Assembly: GCA_963377175.1 (NCBI GenBank)
Contig: CAUJNA010001735.1
Span: 990,635 to 1,054,634, forward strand
Source of the DNA: Effrenium voratum
Taxonomy: Eukaryota > Sar > Dinophyceae > Suessiales > Symbiodiniaceae
Length of the DNA stretch: 64,000 nucleotides
Direction: 5' to 3'
Numbering within the stretch: the stretch's first letter is position 1; each line of letters begins with the position of its first letter. The notes beneath the pieces were generated by a model. It was not told the origin of the DNA. It made no database searches and saw only the letters and a program-made list of their open reading frames with translations. The translations under genes were made by a program, and so were the position numbers. Below are positions 55,926-64,000 of this stretch, one piece after another.

Positions 55926-57308
55926 TCAGGAGATGATATTCAACGTGTCGTTGGGTGAGGAGACTTGCTCACTCGACCCATAGTATGATCTCTCCTCGAT
56001 GTTTGTCCATCCCTGTTCGTTGACCATCATCTGGAAGGTCTTCGTGCTCCCTTTCGAGTTGACGGCCCTCAGGGGCCAATCCAGGACCAAGAATCTCTTC
56101 TTGTGGATCATCATGTCGCGAATCGTCGCCTCGCCAATGGGGCTCCTCTTCTGCCTATTGATAATCCGGTTCAACTGTCCAGGTGCGTTGTCCGGGTTCT
56201 TCTCCGCCTGAATCAACGCGTTGATGGCTTTGGCGCCCGGAAGGCGTCCAGTAATCAAGCATCCTGTTTGGGAACACAAGAAAGCATACAGCTGTAGCCA
56301 TGCCGCATTTCCCTTCCCAACATAGGAAAGAATGATCTTCTCCGCGCTGGTCTTCTCCTCGAAGTGCAATAGCGAAGAGGTCAGGCATCTCAGCATACAT
56401 TCCCAATACGTTGCCTTCTTGCCTTCTGCAAGACACGGCCCAAATACAGTTTGTATGATTGGGTACCCCGTATTGTTGACTATGTTGAATTTCACATTGA
56501 CAGTCGCGCCGCCCAAAGTGGTACCCCCTTCGAATGAAGTGTAGGTATCGTGTCCAGCAGTTGGGTTGATAATTACCCATCTGTCGTCGTCCCCGCCAGA
56601 GTTCATTCGGAAAATGGAGTCGATGATCTCGTTGTCGATCTTGACAGCATCGCTGGCTTGCGACCCCCCACTTGGAGCTCCCGGCTGGGGGACTGGCCCA
56701 CCAGCGGTTTGGCTCCTTTGTCCGGAGCTTGATGCCGACTTCTGCTGTCGCTCCGTCTTCCGTGGCGGCTCTGTCTTCGATGAGCCCATCACCCACCATG
56801 TCGGCTCTTCCCCAACCACGAAATCCTCGGGGTACTTCTCCAGTTCCCTCTCGATTTCATGAATCGTGCAGTATTTATTCTGGAAGAATTCGATCATGGC
56901 GTCCTTCTCGGCCTTCTTCTCGATCTCCTTCATCCAGCTTACCCACTTGCGCCGATCTTGGTTCTCAGCGGCCCTGTCAGCCGCGTGCGGTGCCAAACTG
57001 ATGGAGTTGATGTTCATCTCAGGCAGCTTCGACTCATAGATCATATCGATGCACCATAGGAAATCCCTGGCGTACTCAATCTCCCGGTAGAGATCGTTCA
57101 GCTCCTTTTTGTCTGGACGGAAATAAGCTGTATACGACTGATCTTTGGAGTCCTTCTCACCGAGCAATGGCTGCAATCTATATTGTGATGAAGAAGACGC
57201 ATGAGTGTTCGCATCTGCTTGCGTCGATGACACCTGCCCCTCGCGCCGTGCTCGACGGGTCGTAAGCGCAAATAGATTTGCTGTTGGAAGCACAGCTGGC
57301 ATTCTCAT
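55926..57308 (-). CDS. Extra frame, N-terminal part, unknown
   Basis: It starts at ATG 57308, with an in-frame TGA two codons upstream, and runs 460 codons to a TGA. Residues 1-45 are low-complexity. Residues 55-165 are charged and helical. A Pro/Ser/Gly linker follows (about 180-220), and then a folded-looking region with WVIINPTAGHDTYTSFEGGT and LVLDWPLRAVN. I cannot name it. The 205 bases between it and the preceding frame hold no obvious gene. Confidence 0.55.
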   Translation of the reverse strand: MRMPAVLPTANLFALTTRRARREGQVSSTQADANTHASSSSQYRLQPLLGEKDSKDQSYTAYFRPDKKELNDLYREIEYARDFLWCIDMIYESKLPEMNINSISLAPHAADRAAENQDRRKWVSWMKEIEKKAEKDAMIEFFQNKYCTIHEIERELEKYPEDFVVGEEPTWWVMGSSKTEPPRKTERQQKSASSSGQRSQTAGGPVPQPGAPSGGSQASDAVKIDNEIIDSIFRMNSGGDDDRWVIINPTAGHDTYTSFEGGTTLGGATVNVKFNIVNNTGYPIIQTVFGPCLAEGKKATYWECMLRCLTSSLLHFEEKTSAEKIILSYVGKGNAAWLQLYAFLCSQTGCLITGRLPGAKAINALIQAEKNPDNAPGQLNRIINRQKRSPIGEATIRDMMIHKKRFLVLDWPLRAVNSKGSTKTFQMMVNEQGWTNIEERSYYGSSEQVSSPNDTLNIIS

Positions 57309-57512
57309 CCCTCATCAATGTATGCGGGTTCATTTCATCGATGCTGTACAGCTCATTTCTATAGTAGACAACCCAAGGTCAGTTCATGATGATCGTCGCC
57401 GGAACCACATTCGCGGAAGTCGATCTTGGGAGCGATCACATCGCGTGTTCACTCCCCCAATTCGTCCAACATCTTTACGTTGCTCCGATCGTGCCTCTCG
57501 ACTCTTGTCATC

Positions 57513-58170
57513 TCAGAACTCCTCAGGCTCCTCCACCTTTCTCGATGACGATGCACCTGAATGATAATCGCGATGGATACAATACACCTCCCCAACCGGG
57601 GTGTTCTGGTGGAATGCTGCTTTGAACGACCGTTCATCGTTGTCCTCAGCCACGCCTAGTGCGAGATCCCAGATGTTCGCGATTGATCTCAACATATCCG
57701 CCCCTTCCATGCAGTACTTGGTTACGTTGAGCAACTCGGGGTTCTTCGCCAGCATCATTGCCTCACCGCAAAGTTGGTTCAGCGCCGACACGATCTTCTT
57801 TCCCTTGCTGCAGAATTCCCTCCATCCAAGCATACATTCGTCGGCAGAAAGCTGTCCGAAAACTTTGCTGATGAACTCTAAGGCGACCCCTCATAGACTG
57901 CCCTTCACCTTTCATCATCCCGCGGCCCTTGGCAGAGTAGTACGCTGAGTATGCATAAATCGCGGGGACGCCGATGTCCTCGATCCACTTCACGCACGTA
58001 CCCAGGTCGCTGTTCACCTCCATCCTCTTGGGCATCCTCTTGCCATCCTCGATGGCGTTCTTCACCAAATTTCCCAAGAAGATTGCTGCTTGCCTGGATT
58101 TCCCAATAGGCACGCAGAAGAACTCATTCGTATTGACGACGTTCGGATTGGCAGTCATCTTGATGATATT
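57513..58170 (-). CDS. Extra frame of about 215 codons, unknown
   Basis: It starts MTANPNVVNTNEFFCVPIGK at 58170 and continues after a one-base shift at a short G run (57887-57890 on the + strand) into VFGQLSADECMLGWREF and ends KVEEPEEF and a stop. It is mostly helical with no recognised domain. It lies 74 bases after the end of the polyprotein and 200 bases before the next large frame, a compact arrangement. Confidence 0.5.
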
Positions 58171-58243
58171 CTCCAGAACCAGGAAAACCCAAAATAAGCA
58201 GCTGCAAATGAAGCCACGGAATTGTCCCAATACGATCCCAGCT

Positions 58244-58913
58244 TCAGATTGAGGTGACGAACTCATCCAGCTCCTCCTTGAAGCCTGGGGTTCGGGACTG
58301 ACCCAGCTCCCCGTATGCACCAGAGGTTCGGGACTGGCCCAGCACCTCGGTTGTGCAGTTGGGGTGGTGCAGATTTCGCTCGCAGTAGCTTGGCGCTTCC
58401 GCGATCTCCTTCGCGTAATGCAAGCAAGAGCGAGTTTCAACGGTGCCGGTTTGAGGCACCTTGCTCGAGCACGAAAACGGCGAAGGATCACACCCACAAT
58501 TATAGATGTGTACAACTGGGTTTCTTTGGTTTCCCGACCAGCACAAGGTCCATGCTCATGGTTTCCATTGCATTTCTTAGACAACGAGCCACCAAGTTCA
58601 AAGTTCCATGAGACAACTCTCCATGGTTTCTTGATTGGCATGGGTTTCTTCGCATATCTTTGTTTCAAGCCATAGCGACACCCATCAAACTCGTGACTAG
58701 TCCCATCATGCACGACCTCATACAGTCTCTCATCTTTCCAATAATCACAACTTCCAGGCAACTCAAACAAAATCGCAGCTCGTTTTGTCATGGCATGCCG
58801 TTTAATTTCAACGAACCGTTCAAATAATCTCCAAAATTCTCTTTGTTTGGCCTCGATTTTCTCTGCGGTGTCAATGCCGCGAGTCTTGTTGAGGCGTGCC
58901 CATGATGATCCCC
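58244..58913 (-). CDS. Polyprotein C-terminal extension, possible methyltransferase-like module
   Basis: After a one-base shift at a C5/G5 run (58910-58914) the polyprotein continues GGSSWARLNKTRGIDTAEKI. Conserved-looking parts are the preceding FFAGPCTG, then AILFELPGSCDYWKD, then FDGCRYGLKQRY, KPWRVVSW and HGPCAGRETK. The order PC, EL, YGxxQR loosely recalls motifs IV, VI and VIII of cytosine-5 DNA methyltransferases; this is only a suggestion. A further shift near 58513 leads to a frame ending DEFVTSI and a stop at 58244. That tail contains a duplicated GQSRT peptide from the GGGACTG motif. Confidence 0.45.
58294..58341 (-). repeat. GGGACTGRCCCA motif, two of five copies
   Basis: The 12-base motif GGGACTG[GA]CCCA occurs at 58294-58305 and 58330-58341. 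Further copies lie at 51489-51500, 56689-56700 and 63864-63875. All five have the same orientation and all lie inside the retroelement. I did not find it elsewhere in the window. Confidence 0.75.
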
Positions 58914-61053
58914 CGTGCAAGGCCCGGCGAAGAACAACAAATCGGAAGGTTTGGTAAGCACATGTCTGGCGATTCTCCCCCCGTACTCGCTCAGTAAGTC
59001 ATCAACTAAAGTTATGGTGACGACCTGCGGCCCGTTATGGCGGGCAAGGGCAGTGAACCAGTTACGCGGTTCGGAACATGCCATCAGCACGATGGGCCGA
59101 GCCAAGTCAACACTGTAAAGAGTGACGACTGTGCGAGTTCTCATACCAGGAAGCGAGACATGAACAGGAGCGCGAAGCACACCACCGTCGTGTTTGACCA
59201 TCGCGAGTTCAATACACGGCGCTAACTGTGGCTTGTGCTTCACCGCAATGCGATACGGAACAAAACAACGACCAGGGACAAGCTGCTCGTGATTGATATG
59301 CAGACAACGCATGAGCAATTTCAATCGGAGCAACGTTTCCAAAGCAAGGTCGTTAACACACTTCAACTCTACGCGCTCGTTCGACAGTTCTTCAACAAAT
59401 GCGGCCAGCACGGACTGCATGTCAACATCCCCGGACCCGACGTGAATTGGTCGTGGTCGCGGAGACCGTTCCCGCGCCGGTGCAGCGACCGGTACGGGAT
59501 GAAACTGCCAAACTGCGCGTTCAACCCAACCATCAATTCGCACACATTGTAGCCCCGGGTCAACTCTATCCTCAACTTTGAGCCATGACCCATTCTTCAG
59601 AAACCAAGTGGAGCGAAGCCACTTGCTCCCAAACGGTGTCATAACCGCGAGTGGAGGTTTTACACGCATTAATCTGGGTCCCTTGGCAACAACAACCGGA
59701 TCATGTCCTTCATCCTCATGCAATCCCTCTTTGGATGTTAATCCAGACCACCATAGGTCCGGGGGCATGATCGGTATGTGTGTGTACGGAAATGTTGGAA
59801 CTCCGTCAACTGTCCCCGAAGCGGTCTGCATGGTCCCCTTTATGGGATCACACGTGGGTGTGAGCGCCTTGAGGGTATCCGGATCAGACATCAAGCTCGG
59901 GTCAAGTAGACCAATCTGCAAACATGCATGTTTCCATTTGCGCCCATCGTTGAACGCCTTGGTGTAAATATCGGCCGCCATCCTGTCGGTGACCTCATAC
60001 GCCAAGTACATGTAATCACGTGTGAACATCTCATGCATCCACGAAATGCTAACACCATGGCTTCTCTCAAGGTAGCGCATCGTGGGGTTTCTCCCCGATC
60101 GCACGACACCGATCATAGCCTTGTTATCGTCATAGAACACAAAGTTCGGTGACTTCTTGAGAATCCGCTCTACCAGCTTGAGAGCGGGCATGCCCATCGA
60201 TCTCATGGCAACGTCGGCCGCAACAATCTCGGCCTCGGGAGTGGAGTGACTCACACAACCCTGTCTTTTGGAGCTGCCAGACAACGGAAACCGGGTATTA
60301 GGCCCTTGTATATTCAAGTGTCCACCAGAGGTGGAACGCAGCGAGTCAATGCATCCTGCAAAGTCAGCGTCCGCATACAAGGCCAAGTGCACATCGTCCA
60401 TAGGGTCTCCAACCCAACCGACCATGCGCCAATGTTTGGTGTGATGCACATAGCACATCAAGTGATGCAAACCCCGATCATCGGAGTCAGTCCACCTATG
60501 CACGTTCCGTGCTAGGCGATTCACTTGCCGCAACAAATCGAAGCGAGCAATCCGCGCACCGTACAACAACTTCATCAGTACGCTAGCGGCATGCGGAGCA
60601 AGGTGTCCACGCACGGGCTCCTTCATGGCCAACTCAGGAGTCCCTCCCCGTTGGTCCGGCACTGTGGCAGATCCGTCGGTGGGCACAAGATTGTTACACC
60701 AATTGCACACGACTGACGGCCCCTCTCTGGCAGGCTTCCGTGAGACGTGATTCTTTGTTTCTTCATGCAACTCAGGGGTGACAACCTTATTCACCTTCAC
60801 GTCGCCCGCCACTTCAAGATAGCGGTCGACACAGGAACGTAGGAACTGTTCCATGTCATAGGTCACCGTTGTTACTCGGTGTCCGTTCCCGAGAGTTACG
60901 TTTCCCTTGCTTTGATTGCAACCAAGGTACATGTCAAGTCCAGTCTCGGGCTCAATCTTCAAACGTGTACGCAACATGCTCCACCCTTGGGCAAGGTTCT
61001 TCTGCGGCCCTGCCATTTTGAAGTCGTCGACATACACAACAGAACAAGCTGGA
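58914..61053 (-). CDS. Copia polyprotein, reverse transcriptase palm end, RNase H and extension
   Basis: The frame begins with SVVYVDDFKMAG, the YVDD catalytic box of reverse transcriptase, and continues through the thumb and connection. RNase H is complete by motif: LYADADFAG, SHSTPEAEIVAAD, FYDDNKAMIG and ADIYTKAF, giving the acidic catalytic residues (about 238/240, 283, 318 and 371 from 61082). Then comes an extension of about 350 residues beyond RNase H (for example GLTSKEGLHEDEGHDPVVV, then ARPIVLMACSEPRNWF), which ordinary copia elements lack. It runs into the C-terminal module after the G-run shift. Confidence 0.85.
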
Positions 61054-61054
61054 G

Positions 61055-64000
61055 CTTTTCGTGAATGTACACTGAAGGCCATTCTTCGCCGATGGGCTCA
61101 AAACCAACGGCACGCACCGACTCATCGCAGTGCTGCTCCCAAAATGTTCCCGCATCTGGGTGTCCGTACAGCGCCTTCCTCAACGGGACGACGGGTCTTC
61201 TGTACTTATCCCATTTGCATTCACTTGGCACGGCCTCCGGTGGCAATTCAATCCAACACGGCGTGCCTCTCAAGGTGGCCTGTATATACGCCTGAACAGC
61301 GTCGGCCATCTGCACATCCCAGCCATCATGACAACCCAGAAAATCCGCCCAACGCGAGGCTTCAAATGAAGCAGGGGAGTTCCCCAAATCTTGAAACATC
61401 GCAGCCTCAAAGCTTTGGTTCTTCGCTTGGTTCCCCAGCAACACGCCTCTACCCTTGAACTTCCTCTTAGGATCACCAACAGGCAACTGTGAGTGCTTTT
61501 CAACGCAAATGCCATGTGCGCGAGCCATGTGTATTTCCTCCCCCTTCGCTTTTGCTGCTCTGGCTACAGCGTCATATTCACGCACCGCGCCAAGATCGAA
61601 GACCCCCTGGTCGATTAATCCCGACCACTCTTTCTTCATTGATGCCAATGCATCAGGGTTGGTCAACATCTCTTTCCAGCCTACCGGCCTGGATACTAAA
61701 GCGTCGAAGAATCGTACAACTTTCACAGCCTTCTCTCTGTGCTGTATTCGCTCAGAAGTCACGCACGGCATCGATGGGTACTTCTTGGCTTCACCGTCTT
61801 CGCCTATCGCAGGCATTGCGAGTGGCACTTTTCCAGAAACTATCTCAGCAGACTCCTCCCATTCATACCAGGTGAGGTCCGTCGATTCGTCGACCGATGG
61901 ATCCATCCCCGATGCCGTCTCAGCTTCGTCTTTATGACTCTCCATGACTGATGCAACCGCCTTCGTCCAGTTTGGAGTCGACTTTGATCGCTCCTCAGAC
62001 TTGAACTTCCAGGCATAAATTACCACCAGACACTCAAATTCTTTCTCAAGCTGAACGTTTCGTCTCATGACGTCTTTGGACTGTTTGGAATCCATGAGAA
62101 CAACCACCCCGTCGACAGGATTAACAACAATCCTGACCCATTCAAGCTCAGCCAAGTGCTTCCCATCCATTGGGTTCTTGATCTTTGATATGTTCTTCCG
62201 CAATCCCCAATTGTACTGCCATTCTCCTCCACCCCAGCGGTTCCGAAGCATCGCTCGAATTCTCTTACCACCGGGCATCTGTAATGTCCGTGCCTCTGCC
62301 GGCGCGGAAATATCAGACTCTTTACTCTTGGGATCTTCTTCTTTCCTTTTGCCACCGCCCTTCACCTCGGCCTTCTCTTCCTTGGTGTAATACTTACTCA
62401 TCATCTTCCATTCTTCAGGAGTGAACTCCGGAGGTCTCGATGTCTTCATTAGCCTGAATCCATCCTTCCCGACAGGATACGGTCTTCCGGCCTTGTCGAT
62501 TTTAACCTCCTTGCCATCATCGTTGACGTACGTGATGCCATCCCCAGGTAGTCCAACTGACACGTGTGGAAGGTCGGACTTTACAACCTTCTCATCGCCC
62601 TTAGGGTGTCCATCTCCCTTCCCTTTTGAAGAGCTCGGTCTAGCATCTTCTTCTCCTGCATGATCCCCCCGATCTCCGGCGTTTACCTCCGGGCCATCGT
62701 CGAGCAGTAGACCAGCGATCTGATCGACCTCATCGTCAAGCAGTCGCTTCTCGTCACTCTGCAGCAATTCAGGCTCGTAGTCCTCATCTTCGATCAGGCG
62801 GTCACGCGCATCCAGACCGATTGCATCGATAGACATCTCTATCCCTTCCAAAGTCTCGTTGGCAACCTTGTATTTCTGTTGTATTGGGAATGTCAGAGGA
62901 GATTTCAGAATCATCCTCTCCGTCTGATGTGGCATTCTCAACCGAGGTGGAACCTTTGCCTTCTTGATGTTCAACTCTGCACCCGCAAATGCAGTAAGTG
63001 CCCAAGCACGATACTTGTTTGCCCAATGCATACCGGTGCTCAACACATATCCAGCAAATATACCAGTCTCCCCTCTCGGCTCGAACTTCTCCCTCTTTCC
63101 CCCTCGTGCTTCACTCGGCTTGAAGTCCACTAGCGCACCAAAAGGTATCTTCTCGCCCTTGAACTCCTCGCCATGCAGCCTCATCCATACACTCGATCCG
63201 TTCACCTCTTCGATGTTCATGAGATGGCACAGAGTGGTGATGGCCTGCACCCAATAACACGTGGGTAGACCGGCATGTACTAGACAAGCCGAAGTCTGGT
63301 CAATGATGAATTGATTTGTTCTTTCAGCAAGGGAATTGTTCTGTGGCCGTCCAGGCAGCGATAGGTCGTGGTTCAGCTTCAGCTCCACGCACGCATTAAT
63401 CAGTTCCGGGCCGTCATCTGAATATACCTGCTTGATTTTCCTCCTCCCGCAGAAGTGCTTGATAGCCCTGACGACTGAGTCAGTGTCTCTTCTCGCGGTG
63501 GGATAAGCCATGATCATTCCGGTATATATGTCCCGGATGATGAGCGCATACCTGCCCTCCACTTCATGATCTCCTGATGCCGTCACAAAGTCGAACGTCA
63601 CCAGGTCACCGAACGTCTTCACTTCTCTTTTGAATGCTCCCGTTCGCGATCTGAAGTGCCTCATCTTTGCCTTGACGCATGATTCGCAGAAGGGATTTCG
63701 GTATCTGTGTGTAAGCAAATGAGCTATGGAGTTGGCGTCCTTCTTGAGGACTCCCACTTTCCTCTTTTTTGATGATCCTTCGTACACGTCTACTTCGATT
63801 CCGGCATCTGGATCATCTTCGTCAGCCTCTTCCTCGTGAGCTTCAGCATCACCATGTCGATGCGGGACTGACCCAACATCTACAGGTATTTCCTCAGCCA
63901 CGGGAGGCGGACGTACCGGACCGGCTCCTCCGGGTGGCCCGAAGTCGAATGCCCCGTCGTGGTGTACGCCCTCGGCCTCTGCGGACTCACCGACAGCGGC
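61055..64000 (-). CDS. Copia polyprotein: integrase and start of reverse transcriptase (partial)
   Basis: The frame is open to the window edge, so the start is outside. Numbering from a GTG at 63901: zinc-binding H61, H65, C72, C75 (HLLTH...CESC); integrase acidic residues in VTFDFVT (D104), VYSDDGPEL (D162) and SLAERTNQ (E193). A low-complexity acidic linker follows, then RPPEFTPEEWKMMSKYY and reverse-transcriptase motif VQMADAVQAYIQA (D867). Then the frame is lost at an A4 run (61054-61057), just before YVDD. Integrase inserts the cDNA and reverse transcriptase copies the RNA. No protease motif is in view, and gag and protease are presumably upstream. Confidence 0.9.

Larger units (their letters stand above)
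50552..64000 (-). mobile_element. Ty1/copia-type LTR retrotransposon with extra frames; 5' part beyond window
   Basis: In reading order from 64000 down: integrase, reverse transcriptase, RNase H, a C-terminal extension (stop at 58244), then about 7 kb with further frames, including an RNA 2'-phosphotransferase-like domain (58170 to 51522), a non-coding stretch, a polypurine tract and a putative 3' LTR (50897-50552). The gag end and the 5' LTR must lie beyond 64000. Integrase before reverse transcriptase defines the copia order. Six single-base frameshifts and one TGA interrupt about 3,900 codons that are otherwise open. That the extra frames belong to the same element rests on orientation, spacing and the position of the LTR, and is inferred. 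Confidence 0.75.

Noticed and set aside
1..64000. CRISPR arrays, bacterial operons, rRNA operon
   Set aside because: No spaced direct repeats of CRISPR type, no ribosome-binding-site-led gene clusters and no conserved rRNA segments were seen. The window is eukaryotic.

Overview
The window looks like nuclear DNA of a dinoflagellate, probably of the Symbiodinium type. The evidence is a near match to the dinoflagellate spliced-leader sequence inside a retrotransposon LTR, introns that start with GC as well as GT and sit between AG and G, a very low gene density with many small exons, decayed plant-type telomere repeats (CCCTAAA-like), and a Ty1/copia element with a long C-terminal extension like those I associate with dinoflagellates. 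No rRNA, tRNA or CRISPR array was found. Most long open frames in the left half are chance frames or run through microsatellites.

Layout. 1-14.4 kb is mostly non-coding. It holds a composite GT-rich microsatellite (1.6-1.9 kb), a 1.9-kb inverted-repeat element (6.7-8.6 kb) with a nested 334-bp foldback palindrome, and telomere-like repeats (13.6 kb). From 14.4 to about 24.6 kb, small exons on the + strand encode a cysteine-rich protein built from two alternating modules: a 'G-x-Y-R-[ILV]-C-[WYF]-C' module and a 'C-x5-C ... D-R-x-L-V ... CG' module. From 24.6 to 41.6 kb there is little recognisable coding sequence apart from a RING-H2 gene (33.5-33.9 kb, three exons with GC-AG introns) and an E/K-rich frame (30.6-31.2 kb). 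This stretch also holds a 10-bp minisatellite, a small inverted-repeat element and a hairpin with an expanded 19-bp repeat. At 41.7-42.9 kb lies an uninterrupted gene for a caspase-like protein with two predicted membrane segments between its His and Cys, followed by a second helical frame. At 44.4-46.1 kb are a broken minus-strand frame and the 3' end of a LINE. 46.1-50.5 kb is an AT-rich and microsatellite region holding two copies of an 850-bp repeat; one copy carries a strong C-to-T and G-to-A bias.

The right end (50.55-64 kb, minus strand) is one large element. It reads integrase, reverse transcriptase, RNase H and a long C-terminal extension, then about 7 kb of further frames of unknown origin, then a polypurine tract and a 346-bp putative 3' LTR. 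One of the extra frames contains a recognisable RNA 2'-phosphotransferase (Tpt1/KptA-like) domain. The element is broken only by single-base frameshifts, several next to short homopolymers, and one TGA. It is therefore either very young or affected by assembly errors. A copia-type element carrying a Tpt1-like protein and other large frames is the most unusual object in the window.
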